NCBI RefSeq assembly: GCF_016902295.1
Contig: NZ_JACJLQ010000032.1
Location: forward strand, 1 to 37,062
DNA length: 37,062 nucleotides
From: Bacteroides caecigallinarum
GTDB lineage: Bacteria > Bacteroidota > Bacteroidia > Bacteroidales > Bacteroidaceae
Reading direction: 5' to 3'
Positions 1 through 8,063 of this stretch are shown here, one piece after another (the first letter of the stretch is position 1; every line of letters starts with the position of its first letter). The notes under the pieces were generated by a model that was not told the DNA's origin, searched no databases, and saw only the letters and a program-made list of their open reading frames with translations. The position numbers and the translations under genes were made by a program.

Positions 1-528
1 AAGACAGCAGGAAAAAGCATGATTCCTGACAGGGTATCCATCCATGAAAGACCGGCAGAAGCCAATGGAAAAAGATTTGGAGACTGGGAGATGGATTTAG
101 TTATTGGAGCAGAGCAAAAAAGTGCAGTTCTTACAATAATTGAACGAAGTAAGAATATGTTTCTACAAACAAAACTTCCATCCAAGAAACCTGAAGATGT
201 AGAGACGGCTGTGGTAAGACTTTTGCTCCCCTTCAAAAAACATGTGTATAATATCACAACAGATAATGGAATTGAATTTCGTAATCACAAGGCTATATGT
301 AAAGCTCTGGATTGTACTGTGTATTTTGCAGATCCATATTGTTCGGGACAAAAAGGGGCAATTGAGAATATGAATAAAATACTTCGGGAATATTTCCCTA
401 AAGGTACAGATTTCAGACAGGTGTCTCAAGCGGAACTGAACAAAGTACAATATCAAATTAATGATAGACCGCGTAAAAAACTAGGGTTTTCAACCCCCAA
501 AATCGAGTTTTATAAAAGTATTTGCTAA
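1..528 (+). CDS. IS30-family transposase, C-terminal part (cut by window edge)
   Basis: The reading frame is open from base 1, so only the last ~175 residues are seen and the true start lies to the left. This is the DDE integrase-fold core of an IS30-family transposase, which cuts and joins element ends. The first acidic residue sits in GDWEMDLVIG, the second in TTDNGIEF and the third Glu in GAIENMN, in the order and context usual for IS30 (rve-like core). The tail carries the INDRPRKKLGF motif typical of the family's C-terminus. The gene ends just before the element's terminal repeat (531-553), so its 3' end is intact. Family assignment is confident; the exact element cannot be named from this part. 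Confidence 0.93.
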   Translation, partial: KTAGKSMIPDRVSIHERPAEANGKRFGDWEMDLVIGAEQKSAVLTIIERSKNMFLQTKLPSKKPEDVETAVVRLLLPFKKHVYNITTDNGIEFRNHKAICKALDCTVYFADPYCSGQKGAIENMNKILREYFPKGTDFRQVSQAELNKVQYQINDRPRKKLGFSTPKIEFYKSIC

Positions 529-530
529 TT

Positions 531-553
531 TTGCACTTGCCACTTGACTCTAC
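531..553. repeat. Right terminal inverted repeat of the left IS30-family element
   Basis: This 23-base stretch starts three bases after the transposase stop. Its reverse complement starts GTAGAGTCAAGTGG and ends AAGTGCAA. It matches the sequence at 36955-36977 in about 16 of 23 positions, including the outer GTAGA and the inner AAGTGCAA. That degree of imperfect match is normal for IS30-family ends. It marks the right end of the element at base 553. Confidence 0.7.
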
Positions 554-632
554 ATAATTAACTATTCCACAAAGAATTTGCAAAGTTGACAGATGTTTTT
601 TATTTTTGTCTTTATATATAAATAACATGCAT

Positions 633-821
633 ATGTGGAAAGAGAAGTTAGGAGCCTATCTTATAGATGTCTCAAAATATGTGTTGACAGGTATAGTAAT
701 AGCATCTTTATTTAAAGATTTGGGCGAAAGCAAACTATTAATATATGTCTTAGGTTTATTAGTAGCTTGCTCAACACTCTTAGCGGGTTTAGTATTAAGT
801 AATAAGAAGGAGGAAAAATAA
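633..821 (+). CDS. DUF6722-like small membrane protein
   Basis: A 62-residue protein starting MWKEKLGAYLIDVSKYVLTG, with two predicted membrane segments (about residues 14-30 and 35-54) and a basic tail ending NKKEEK. It resembles the DUF6722 family of short Bacteroidales membrane proteins of unknown function. An in-frame ATG two codons earlier (627) is an alternative start. I prefer 633 because family members I recall begin MWKE. The stop overlaps the start of the next tiny gene by one base, so the two are probably co-translated. Function is unknown. Confidence 0.65.
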   Translation: MWKEKLGAYLIDVSKYVLTGIVIASLFKDLGESKLLIYVLGLLVACSTLLAGLVLSNKKEEK

Positions 822-931
822 TGGAAGCAGTATTTGTTTTATCAGCAATAGGACTACCATGCGTAATATTCCTGATATGGTGTCTTACACCTCCGGGAAA
901 GAAATGGTTAAAATCAAACCATATGATTTAA
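821..931 (+). CDS. 36-residue single-pass membrane microprotein
   Basis: The ATG overlaps the preceding stop codon by one base (TAATG). The frame encodes 36 residues: a hydrophobic stretch from about residue 4 to 21 (VFVLSAIGLPCVIFLIW), then a short charged tail with TPPGKKWLKSN. An AGGAGG-like purine run at 808-814 lies just upstream. The overlap, hydrophobic profile and start context favour a real small protein made together with its neighbour. I believe similar tiny proteins follow DUF6722 genes in other Bacteroides, but that is from memory. No function can be given. Confidence 0.6.
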   Translation: MEAVFVLSAIGLPCVIFLIWCLTPPGKKWLKSNHMI

Positions 932-939
932 ATAATGTA

Positions 940-964
940 TTGCGCAATCGTTCAGATTGCGCAA
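940..964. terminator. Hairpin between convergent genes, overlapping a stop codon
   Basis: Perfect 10-base arms TTGCGCAATC (940-949) and GATTGCGCAA (955-964) enclose a 5-base loop. It lies between the plus-strand microprotein gene and the minus-strand acetyltransferase gene, so it could stop transcription from both sides. The loop and one arm contain the last codons and the stop of the acetyltransferase gene. No long T-run follows on the plus strand; the minus strand continues TACATTATTT. Confidence 0.6.
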
Positions 965-1257
965 GTACCCTTACCACCATAATCACAACTAACATCGCCC
1001 TGATATTCCGGATGACGCTGCAACCACACTACGGCATAAGCACATGTAGCGACCGGTTTCAGACATTTACAGCGTGCATAATCGTATGCAGCCTTTACAA
1101 GGGCTGATGCTATTCCGCGTCCGCCTATTTCTTCGGGCACTATGGTGTGGCGGATATCAAGACCGCCGTCTTCTGTCAACAGATAAGCTACATGAGCGGT
1201 ATAACCGTCCACCTCTACCTTGAACTGTTTCTTTGCTTCGTCATGTACAATTTCCAT
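952..1257 (-). CDS. Small GNAT-like N-acetyltransferase (YjdJ/Acetyltransf_CG type)
   Basis: A 101-residue protein of the short single-domain GNAT-related group (PF14542 type), which binds acetyl-CoA and moves the acetyl group to an unknown acceptor. Visible signs are the beta strand DIRHTIVPEEIGGRGIASAL, where the GGRGIA turn is the acetyl-CoA pyrophosphate loop, followed by the helix VKAAYDYA and the strand LKPVATCAYAVVWLQRHPEY. Its length matches the family. It starts 18 bases after the stop of the SMC-like gene on the same strand, so it is probably the last gene of that operon. The substrate is not evident. The last codons lie inside a hairpin. Confidence 0.85.
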   Translation of the reverse strand: MEIVHDEAKKQFKVEVDGYTAHVAYLLTEDGGLDIRHTIVPEEIGGRGIASALVKAAYDYARCKCLKPVATCAYAVVWLQRHPEYQGDVSCDYGGKGTCAI

Positions 1258-1275
1258 AAGCTATAAATTTTAGTG

Positions 1276-4200
1276 TTAAAACAATCTTCCCGGATTCTTC
1301 TCTGCCCTCCATTGCTCTATAGGCATGCTGTAAAGCCATGAGGTCTTTTCTTCCTTACGCTCGACGAAATACACATACGAGATGTCGTTCTCTACGATAT
1401 GTATATTATCGTTCGGAGTAACCACAAGGAGCTGCAGATGGAGCTGCTTGCATAGGTCTATCAGATAGCGTGCCTTATCCTCGTCCTGTGCCTTGAAGGC
1501 CTCGTCGATGGCAATGAAACGGAATGAATTGTCCTGCATTCCGCTCTTTGTCAAACCGAACTGATATGCTATGGCAGAACCGAGGATAGTATATGTAAGC
1601 TGCGCTTTCTCTCCTCCCGACAAGTGTCCCATGTTTTCGTATGTGGTTTCCTTATTTCCTGTACTGCGGTTGAATTCCTCTGCCTTATAAGTGAACCATG
1701 AACGCACATCCATCACCCTGTTTCTCCAGTCCTCATTTTCCATACGTTCCATAAACGGCTGGATATGGTCGCGGAAATGTATCTTTCGCCCGTCTATCGT
1801 AGAATTGATTTTCTGCACATTAGGCATAGCCTCATCCATCAGACGGCGGAACTCTCTGACTTCTTCATTTATCCTGGTCTGCATTACCAGCTGAATGTAA
1901 GTAGCCGGCTGCTTGCGATAATCAATGCCGTGGAGCGATTCGTTCAGCATGCGGATATTGTCGTCTATCGCACTCTTCCAGTTGATGAAGAACATACGGA
2001 AATCTCCCACCTTGTCGGTAAGCGTTTTCTGCAGATAGTTGTCAAACTGCTTTTCGTATTTCGGCAGGTTTTCCTTCTGCAGGCGGCGCAACATTTCCTG
2101 ATATTCGTCTATCAAGTCTATATTTTCTGCTTCAGGCAGGGCATTAACGTCCGAACGCCAGTCATTGAACTTCTCTGTGATATATTCCGAAGGATATTTG
2201 AAATCGCGGATATGGTTCTTCGCCTTATCCTCAGCCTCGCGTTTCTTGGTGAACAGTTTGTTCCGTTCGCGGTCATTACGGCTGATGAATGACTTGTATT
2301 CCTTGTCAAGGTCTTCGTATTTACAGTTCCTAAGTTCTTCGTAGGCCTGCTCAAAATCAGAAAGAAGGATAGAGCGCATTGACGAAACAGCTTTCTGGCA
2401 TTCTTCCATCTCGTGCCTTGTTTCCTTTATCCTGGATTTGATATCCGAAATCTGACTCACCTTGTCGCGTATCTCTTCCAGCGAAATCTTGCGTATTGCC
2501 TGACGCACCTGCTCCAACTGTTTCTGCAGAGCCTGGATAGTATTATTGTTCTTCTCCAGTTCAGCCTTGTCGGAAAGTTTCTCCTGCAGACGTGTGGCGT
2601 ATTCTTTCCAGTTTACGGCATCGAAGTCCTTGAACATATCCACAAGCTTCTTGCTCATGTCGTAGTCATACTGGAGTTTCTGTTTCTCTGAATTAATATC
2701 ATTCAACTTAGCCATCAGCTCGATGTCTTTCTGCTGAAGTTCCTTTATCTCATGCTGCAGCAGGGCTATCTTGTCCTGGTTATCCCATCCGAGGATATAA
2801 TTTGCCTTGCTCAACACCTGCGGACGGTCGTCCTTCTCATGTCTGTCGTGCGAGAATTTGATAAGCCCCTCACGTGTAACAGCCTTTTCGTGATAGCGCT
2901 CGAACTCCTCAAGATTTTCCACGCATGCATAGTTATATTTCTGGAATATGGTATCGCGTATCCACTCCTCATATTCAGAGTCGGGACGTATTTCTATCTT
3001 GTCGAGCAGTCTGGCATCGTCAGCTGTAAATGTTTCCATACCTGCAAGTGAGTTGTAAGTACGATAGCGGTAATAAGTAATCCTACCCTTCAAGTCGTTA
3101 GAGTTAAGAAACTTATTTACCTCATGATAATACTGGTCAGGCACAAGCAGATGCAGGGCAAAGTTGTGAAGGATTTTCTCAATGGCACCCTCCCACTCCA
3201 TTTCCGCAGGATTTACCCTTATCAGCTCACCGATGAAAGGTATCTCATCCTTTGTGGCTCCGGTATGTTCAAGAATCATTTCGCGTATCTCCGACTCACG
3301 TCCTGAAATATTGTTCTTGTTCTTCTTAAGAGATTCGATGGTCTTGATATACTCATCAATCTTCATAGTGATATCTTTCCTTTCGTTTTCAAAGGATATT
3401 GTCTCTCTGATTTTCTGCTCTATACCGGCATTCATGCTTTCCAGACGTCCGGATACAGAGTCACGCTGACTTATGAAAGTATCCTTGTCAGGGTCTGTAG
3501 TAAGCGACAGGACAGATGCCACAGCATTATATTCGTCCATGCGCGATACACGCTCGTCACGGAGTTCCTCCAGGCGCTTGATTTCCTGCTCCATTTCCTT
3601 TATCTTCCTGCCCACCTCATCATTCTCTATGGCAAGGGCTATGGAACGTTCGTCCTCACGCATTCTGTCCTCATCGTCACGGAGTTTCTTTTCCTCTTTC
3701 TCAAGACGTTCCTGTTCCTGTTCCAAATATTCTACACGCTCCTTACCCAGTTCGATTGTCTTGCGGGCGAACCAGTAGTCAATGCTTTCCCTGTCCATGG
3801 AAAGCTGCTTGATTTTCTGTGAATATTCTTTTATCTCGTCTGCATATTCCGATATAGGAGTAAGCATTTCAATCTGCTTTCCGGCCTTTTCTATGTTGGT
3901 CTTTGCCTCCATCAGAGTCTTGAAACTGTCCTTGAGCATTATGTACTGCGACTCTGCGTTCTGCTCTTCAAGCATATTGGTACGGATAAAGTCATCAAGA
4001 TCGTCGAGCACCTTCACACCTACTATCTGATTGAACAGTGAAAGAGCCTTGACGGAACGCATACCGAAAAGCTGTGTGATGCGGTCGGCATAGCCTACAG
4101 GACCTTCAAAGAATTCCACCATAGTTCGGTTTCCTTTATGAGAGCTTTCCAGACGCCGGCGCCACATACCCTTTCCGTCGAACGGTTGGAAGTCAGTCTT

Positions 4201-4668
4201 AATGTCCAGTTCACAATGGGCCAGACCGAAGGTACGTCTTAACTCTCCGCCCGAAAACCAGCGCACCTGAAACACTGTAACCATACGGGTATCGGTATTG
4301 GTAAAAGTGGCAAGAAGCACAGAGTATGCAGAATGATCGCGCAATGACTGTGTGCTGGCACCGCTTTCGCCATCACGCTGTATGTTTCCGTAATTACCCA
4401 GAACGTATGTCTCCTCTGTTCGGTTACCTTTCTTCTCTACTCCAGACGACTGGTTATAGAACCTGTCCTTCTTGGCAGGTACCATCAAAGTGAGTAGAGC
4501 ATCTATTATGGTACTCTTTCCCGAAGCGTTTGCTCCCGTAAGCAGGGCATTGTTTCCCTGGGGCTCCATACGAAAAATTCTTTCGTGAAATGTTCCCCAG
4601 TTATATATCTCCATGTATTTCAGACGAAATCCCGACGTATCGGAACCGGTACTAAACAGACTCAACAT
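1276..4668 (-). CDS. jetC: JetC/MksB-like SMC-family ATPase
   Basis: An 1130-residue MukB/MksB/JetC-type SMC protein, the ATP-driven DNA-extruding motor of Wadjet and MksBEF complexes. The N-terminus has the family phrase NWGTF and a Walker A, GANASGKST (residues 45-53, K51). The C-terminus has the ABC signature LSGGEKAQ (1016-1023) and a Walker B ending in D1055-E1056. Between them lie long charged coiled-coil regions (roughly 280-480 and 640-900) around a globular hinge-like part near 480-610. All ATPase motifs look intact. The start overlaps the end of the JetB-like gene by 17 bases, which implies translational coupling. A normal Wadjet operon would continue with jetD; here a small acetyltransferase follows. 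The family is clear; whether it acts in plasmid defence or chromosome upkeep is open. Confidence 0.87.
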   Translation of the reverse strand: MLSLFSTGSDTSGFRLKYMEIYNWGTFHERIFRMEPQGNNALLTGANASGKSTIIDALLTLMVPAKKDRFYNQSSGVEKKGNRTEETYVLGNYGNIQRDGESGASTQSLRDHSAYSVLLATFTNTDTRMVTVFQVRWFSGGELRRTFGLAHCELDIKTDFQPFDGKGMWRRRLESSHKGNRTMVEFFEGPVGYADRITQLFGMRSVKALSLFNQIVGVKVLDDLDDFIRTNMLEEQNAESQYIMLKDSFKTLMEAKTNIEKAGKQIEMLTPISEYADEIKEYSQKIKQLSMDRESIDYWFARKTIELGKERVEYLEQEQERLEKEEKKLRDDEDRMREDERSIALAIENDEVGRKIKEMEQEIKRLEELRDERVSRMDEYNAVASVLSLTTDPDKDTFISQRDSVSGRLESMNAGIEQKIRETISFENERKDITMKIDEYIKTIESLKKNKNNISGRESEIREMILEHTGATKDEIPFIGELIRVNPAEMEWEGAIEKILHNFALHLLVPDQYYHEVNKFLNSNDLKGRITYYRYRTYNSLAGMETFTADDARLLDKIEIRPDSEYEEWIRDTIFQKYNYACVENLEEFERYHEKAVTREGLIKFSHDRHEKDDRPQVLSKANYILGWDNQDKIALLQHEIKELQQKDIELMAKLNDINSEKQKLQYDYDMSKKLVDMFKDFDAVNWKEYATRLQEKLSDKAELEKNNNTIQALQKQLEQVRQAIRKISLEEIRDKVSQISDIKSRIKETRHEMEECQKAVSSMRSILLSDFEQAYEELRNCKYEDLDKEYKSFISRNDRERNKLFTKKREAEDKAKNHIRDFKYPSEYITEKFNDWRSDVNALPEAENIDLIDEYQEMLRRLQKENLPKYEKQFDNYLQKTLTDKVGDFRMFFINWKSAIDDNIRMLNESLHGIDYRKQPATYIQLVMQTRINEEVREFRRLMDEAMPNVQKINSTIDGRKIHFRDHIQPFMERMENEDWRNRVMDVRSWFTYKAEEFNRSTGNKETTYENMGHLSGGEKAQLTYTILGSAIAYQFGLTKSGMQDNSFRFIAIDEAFKAQDEDKARYLIDLCKQLHLQLLVVTPNDNIHIVENDISYVYFVERKEEKTSWLYSMPIEQWRAEKNPGRLF

Positions 4669-5230
4669 ATTCTTGCAGTTTATCCTTAAATTCTTGTAGT
4701 TTGTCCAATGTTACTTTCTCTTTTATTATTCTGTGAATCTGGTATGTATTCACATTGTCGCGCTTTATCAGTTTCAGATAGCCCAGCGACACTATACGGT
4801 TGATATAAGCGTCTATCTCGCTGAGAAGCTTCACCCTGTTGAAACGCTCCGGTAGGAATATCTCTATTCGCTCCTTCAACTCGTCGGCACTGACAAAACG
4901 CTCTGTAGCATACAGCTCGTCCATATTGCTGTCGAACTCTTCAAGCATCTGTCTTAAGATTATCAGAATCACCGATATTTCGAAACCAAGCTGCTGGCGA
5001 GGGATAAGTCCGGTAGTCCTGTCCTCATCATCCACTATCTGCTTGATATATGCAAAACCTTCGTCGCGCTTCACTATCAGCTCTATACCTATATTCATGA
5101 GATACTTGTTTATCTCCGACTGATAGTTAAGGATCTCCTCCCACGCGTTAGTATCTGTAGCCTCAACGGGACCTTTCAGCAGGCGTACTACGGTACGTCC
5201 GTAAGGTGCTATTATAGAATCTATATTCAT
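4652..5230 (-). CDS. jetB: JetB/MksE-like KITE subunit (DUF4194)
   Basis: A 192-residue DUF4194 protein. In Wadjet and Mks complexes this is the winged-helix (KITE) subunit that dimerises and bridges the kleisin and the SMC heads. Family signs are the opening Y-G-RTVVRLLKGPV, the segment with NYQSEINKYLMNIGIEL, EGFAYIKQ, and the LILRQMLEEFD helix, then a second winged-helix part. Length is typical. Its ATG overlaps the stop of the JetA-like gene by four bases (ATGA), and its end overlaps the JetC-like start by 17 bases, so all three are tightly coupled. Confidence 0.87.
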   Translation of the reverse strand: MNIDSIIAPYGRTVVRLLKGPVEATDTNAWEEILNYQSEINKYLMNIGIELIVKRDEGFAYIKQIVDDEDRTTGLIPRQQLGFEISVILIILRQMLEEFDSNMDELYATERFVSADELKERIEIFLPERFNRVKLLSEIDAYINRIVSLGYLKLIKRDNVNTYQIHRIIKEKVTLDKLQEFKDKLQEYVESV

Positions 5231-6687
5231 TTTAAGATAATAATTTCCGGTATTACAATTGATTTCTTCAGTTCACTGTTAAACGGTATGACCTGTGTGC
5301 GGTCGGCATTGATGGTATGCCTGAATCCACGTATCACACTGATATATCCGAACAGTTCTGCCAGTCCTTTCTCCAAACCTCCGCTTTCCTCCACCACATC
5401 GGACAGAGAGACCTGCTTGCGTCGCTTCAACGAATCGTGTATTCTCTGTTTCAATATAGCGCGGTCAACACCATGACTTACAAACAGCTTATCCGCATGT
5501 TCTGCCTCGGAAATATCCGCACTTGCTATTTCTATCACATTGCTGTAGTCCACATCGTCAGTCTTTTCAAGTGTGAGCTTTCTCTCTATCGGCATGGATA
5601 TTTCCGGCATAGTCTCCAGTTCGAGCGAAACATCAGGCTTGATGTTCCGGCTTGCCAACTGAAGGAGTACCGACTGAATGTCCTGAATGACACGTTTCGA
5701 TGCTGCAGACTGAGAGTTATTATTCTCGCAGATTATACGGCTCAGCTTCTCAGCCATCTTGTCGTTGGCCTGATATACTTTCTTACCGCTGTTATACAGA
5801 TACTGCTTCATATTTTTCAGGAACATATCTTCCTGACGTATCTGCGACGGGTCGATGGAATGATACAGATTGTCCACCATATTGTCCCATGCATCCTGCA
5901 TGGACGGTGTCATAAGGAAATCCCAGAAAGCATAGAAACTTTTTCCCTGCGAGCTCTCCTGAAGCTTGTCGAGGGCATCGAACGTATATCCAAGGATATC
6001 ACCTTTCGAAACGTCTCCCTCGGCATGTTTCTGATATATGGATTTTGTAATTGACTTGAAGTTGTCTTCCACTTCCTTGAAATCGGAAAGAAGTTCCTTT
6101 GCCGTACGGGTTATGTCGCGGAAACGCGGAAGCACCTGATAGTCTTCATATACCATTGCCGACTCGCCCGCTTTCAGACTCTGAATCTGGTGCTCTATCT
6201 CCAACTTTTTCTGCTCAAGCATTCGGATACGTTCTTCAGGGTCCTCGTTGGTAAACTCTACAAGCTCCTTTATCTGCCCGTAAAGGTTCATGAACTTTGA
6301 TTCCGTTCCCACAAACTCATCTTTCTTCAGACTGAGAAGCCAGTCTATCACCTTGCTGGAATACGACGAAAGCTCATAGAACACCTCGCCGCTTTCTTCC
6401 TGATAATTGCGAAGAAAACCTTTGTCCGTCCATTTCTGTATATACTTGTACGCCTTCTCGTCGTATGAATCGAACACATTTATATCGTTCTCCTCATCTT
6501 TTTCCAGGTTGATGGAAGAAAGATAATCTGAAAGTCGCATCTTCAGCGAGTCATACGCCACAGGTTCTCTGTGCTTATAAAATGTTTCGTACAGAAACAA
6601 AACAATAATCTCCCTGTTACGCAGACGCAAAAGCTCCGTACAAGGAGAGTCGTTCAATATATCGGACAATAGCTGGGTTTCGGACAT
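5227..6687 (-). CDS. jetA: JetA/MksF-like kleisin subunit
   Basis: A 486-residue protein of the JetA family, the kleisin that links the SMC heads and holds the DNA loop. The first ~130 residues look like winged-helix DNA/SMC-contact modules. A helical and coiled-coil region follows (around 140-200, with EERIRMLEQKKLEIEHQIQS), and the C-terminus has a short winged-helix-like part with QRIHDSLKRRKQVSLSDVVE. It is assigned by sequence character, length and position directly upstream of a DUF4194 gene and a MukB-like ATPase gene. It starts the operon, about 30 bases downstream of a good Bacteroidetes promoter. Single kleisin motifs are hard to see without alignment, so the assignment leans partly on context. 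Confidence 0.82.
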   Translation of the reverse strand: MSETQLLSDILNDSPCTELLRLRNREIIVLFLYETFYKHREPVAYDSLKMRLSDYLSSINLEKDEENDINVFDSYDEKAYKYIQKWTDKGFLRNYQEESGEVFYELSSYSSKVIDWLLSLKKDEFVGTESKFMNLYGQIKELVEFTNEDPEERIRMLEQKKLEIEHQIQSLKAGESAMVYEDYQVLPRFRDITRTAKELLSDFKEVEDNFKSITKSIYQKHAEGDVSKGDILGYTFDALDKLQESSQGKSFYAFWDFLMTPSMQDAWDNMVDNLYHSIDPSQIRQEDMFLKNMKQYLYNSGKKVYQANDKMAEKLSRIICENNNSQSAASKRVIQDIQSVLLQLASRNIKPDVSLELETMPEISMPIERKLTLEKTDDVDYSNVIEIASADISEAEHADKLFVSHGVDRAILKQRIHDSLKRRKQVSLSDVVEESGGLEKGLAELFGYISVIRGFRHTINADRTQVIPFNSELKKSIVIPEIIILK

Positions 6688-6715
6688 GTTTTTTTATTCG
6701 AAATAAGTTATCATA

Positions 6716-6745
6716 CAAAGTTAGCTATAAAATCCGACACTGCAA
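6716..6745 (-). promoter_or_regulatory. Promoter of the jetABC-acetyltransferase operon
   Basis: On the minus strand a TAACTTTG box (6716-6723) fits the Bacteroidetes -7 consensus TAnnTTTG. A TTG (6743-6745) lies 19 bases upstream in the -33 position. The predicted transcript start is close to 6710, giving a leader of roughly 25 bases. Confidence 0.65.
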
Positions 6746-6784
6746 TGAGAGCCCCCAAATTAAGGGCAAAATTGTATCACAAAA

Positions 6785-6820
6785 AATGAACTGTCATTCG
6801 ACATCAAATGACAGCTCATT
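6785..6820 (-). terminator. Intrinsic terminator, minus strand
   Basis: Arms at 6785-6798 and 6807-6820 pair over 14 bases with one G-T pair around an 8-base loop. On the minus strand the stem is followed by a T-run (TTTTTTG). It ends transcription from the remnant gene and transporters before the jet promoter. A second small inverted repeat, AAAACGTG/CACGTTTT, lies at 6827-6844. Confidence 0.75.
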
Positions 6821-6861
6821 CAAAGTAAAACGTGGGCACGTTTTAAAAAAACGTGTACAGG

Positions 6862-7430
6862 TCATTTTTTACGTATAAAAACAAGTCCGGAAACATCATT
6901 TCCCGCTTCACCACAAGCATTCAAATCGATATAGAAAGGAGTTCCCGCTTCGAAAGTTTTCACATCAACTTCGAATGTAAAATCAGGATTTTCTGAAGAG
7001 AGGACACCTGACTTGTTTATATCCGACAGAACCTCATCCCTCTTCAACAACTTCATTCCACCAATCTTAAGATTATCATTACCCTTAGTCTTTATGAATG
7101 TTATTTCATACGAGCCGTTTCCTGAGATTTTTCCTGTACACTCAAATCTCATAGGCTGCATGGAAGTCTGAACCTGCATAGGAGTCCATTCTTGAGTAAA
7201 CTCACCATACTGCTTGTATTTAGAATAATCAGGAGCAAAATATATTGGCAAGGAATAAAGTCTGTCGCCGACAACCGTCATAGCATGAAAGTCACTCTTA
7301 TCGTCAACCTTTACCGGACCTGTGTATTCCTGCGAATGTATATTAGGATATATTCCATTTGTAGTATATACTATTCTTTTACCATGTATTTAAGTTTTGA
7401 CGTGACCTCTAAGCCGAGATATACTTTGGC
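6862..7430 (-). pseudogene. Frameshifted C-terminal remnant of a larger, probably exported protein
   Basis: The minus-strand frame from 7281 to 6862 can be read as 139 residues starting at an ATG. However, protein-like sequence continues upstream without a start codon (RIVYTTNGIYPNIHSQEY, to about 7380). It then picks up in the next frame (AKVYLGLEVTSKLKYMVK, 7430-7377). The two join cleanly if one base was lost in the A-run at 7377-7380. Nothing coding continues beyond a TGA at 7431-7433. The C-terminal ~95 residues, with CTGKISGNGSYEITF and ending GLVFIRKK, look like a beta-sandwich module of the sort that ends some Bacteroides glycoside hydrolases; that link is only an impression. A short protein could still be made from 7281. 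Confidence 0.65.
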
Positions 7431-7468
7431 TCATGCATATTCATCTAAACATAACTGTATCCACCCAA

Positions 7469-8032
7469 CTAATACAGCAAGAACCCTGCAACTCCGCAAA
7501 GCACAATAAGCAATATAGGATTAACCTTATATTTATGTGACGCAACGAAAACAGCCACAAATATCAAAATACTTATTATTATACTATAGGTATCTGTTCC
7601 GAAATTTTCTCCATCCATAAGTACCAATGCGGCAGAAGCAAGCAGGCCCACCACGCCGGGACGCAATCCGTCGAAAACAGATACTACAGCTGGATGCTTC
7701 TGATATTTAAGGAAAAACTTACTTATAAGAATCATCAGAATAAACGATGGAAGAACTACCGAACAGGTAGCTACCGCAGAGCCCAACATACCTATAAGAT
7801 GAGAATATCCGGCATTGACAACCGCAGTATAGCCTACATAAGTGGCAGAATTGATACCTATAGGTCCTGGAGTCATCTGGCTTATCGCGACAATATCTGT
7901 AAACTCGGAAGAAGTAAGCCACTCATAACGTGTCACCACTTCGCCTTGTATCATTGACAGCATGGCATATCCGCCGCCAAATCCGAAAAGACCAATCTTG
8001 AAGAATGTATAAAACAGTTGAAGGAATATCAT
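7469..8032 (-). CDS. Short-chain ChrA-type (chromate) transporter, second subunit
   Basis: A 187-residue, single-domain member of the CHR (chromate ion transporter) superfamily, located in the inner membrane. The family motif is plain near the N-terminus: FKIGLFGFGGGYAM followed by MTPGPIGINSATYVG. Five or so hydrophobic segments follow. Short CHR proteins are normally encoded as adjacent pairs that work together, and this one follows another CHR gene on the same strand by 31 bases. The natural substrate in gut anaerobes is unknown; chromate is only the name-giving substrate of characterised relatives. Confidence 0.9.
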   Translation of the reverse strand: MIFLQLFYTFFKIGLFGFGGGYAMLSMIQGEVVTRYEWLTSSEFTDIVAISQMTPGPIGINSATYVGYTAVVNAGYSHLIGMLGSAVATCSVVLPSFILMILISKFFLKYQKHPAVVSVFDGLRPGVVGLLASAALVLMDGENFGTDTYSIIISILIFVAVFVASHKYKVNPILLIVLCGVAGFLLY

Positions 8033-8063
8033 ATACTATTTTTTAAGTTTTTAGATTTATATA

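Noticed and set aside
1765..2292. Open frames of 60 to 290 codons on the strand opposite jetC, purL, glnN, amt and the hybrid regulator
   Set aside because: They lie wholly inside long, well-supported genes, lack family character and have no own start signals; they are shadow frames.
1276..6687. Calling the operon a complete Wadjet defence system
   Set aside because: The JetD nuclease, needed for plasmid cutting, is not present in the window, so only a JetABC/MksFEB-like complex can be supported.
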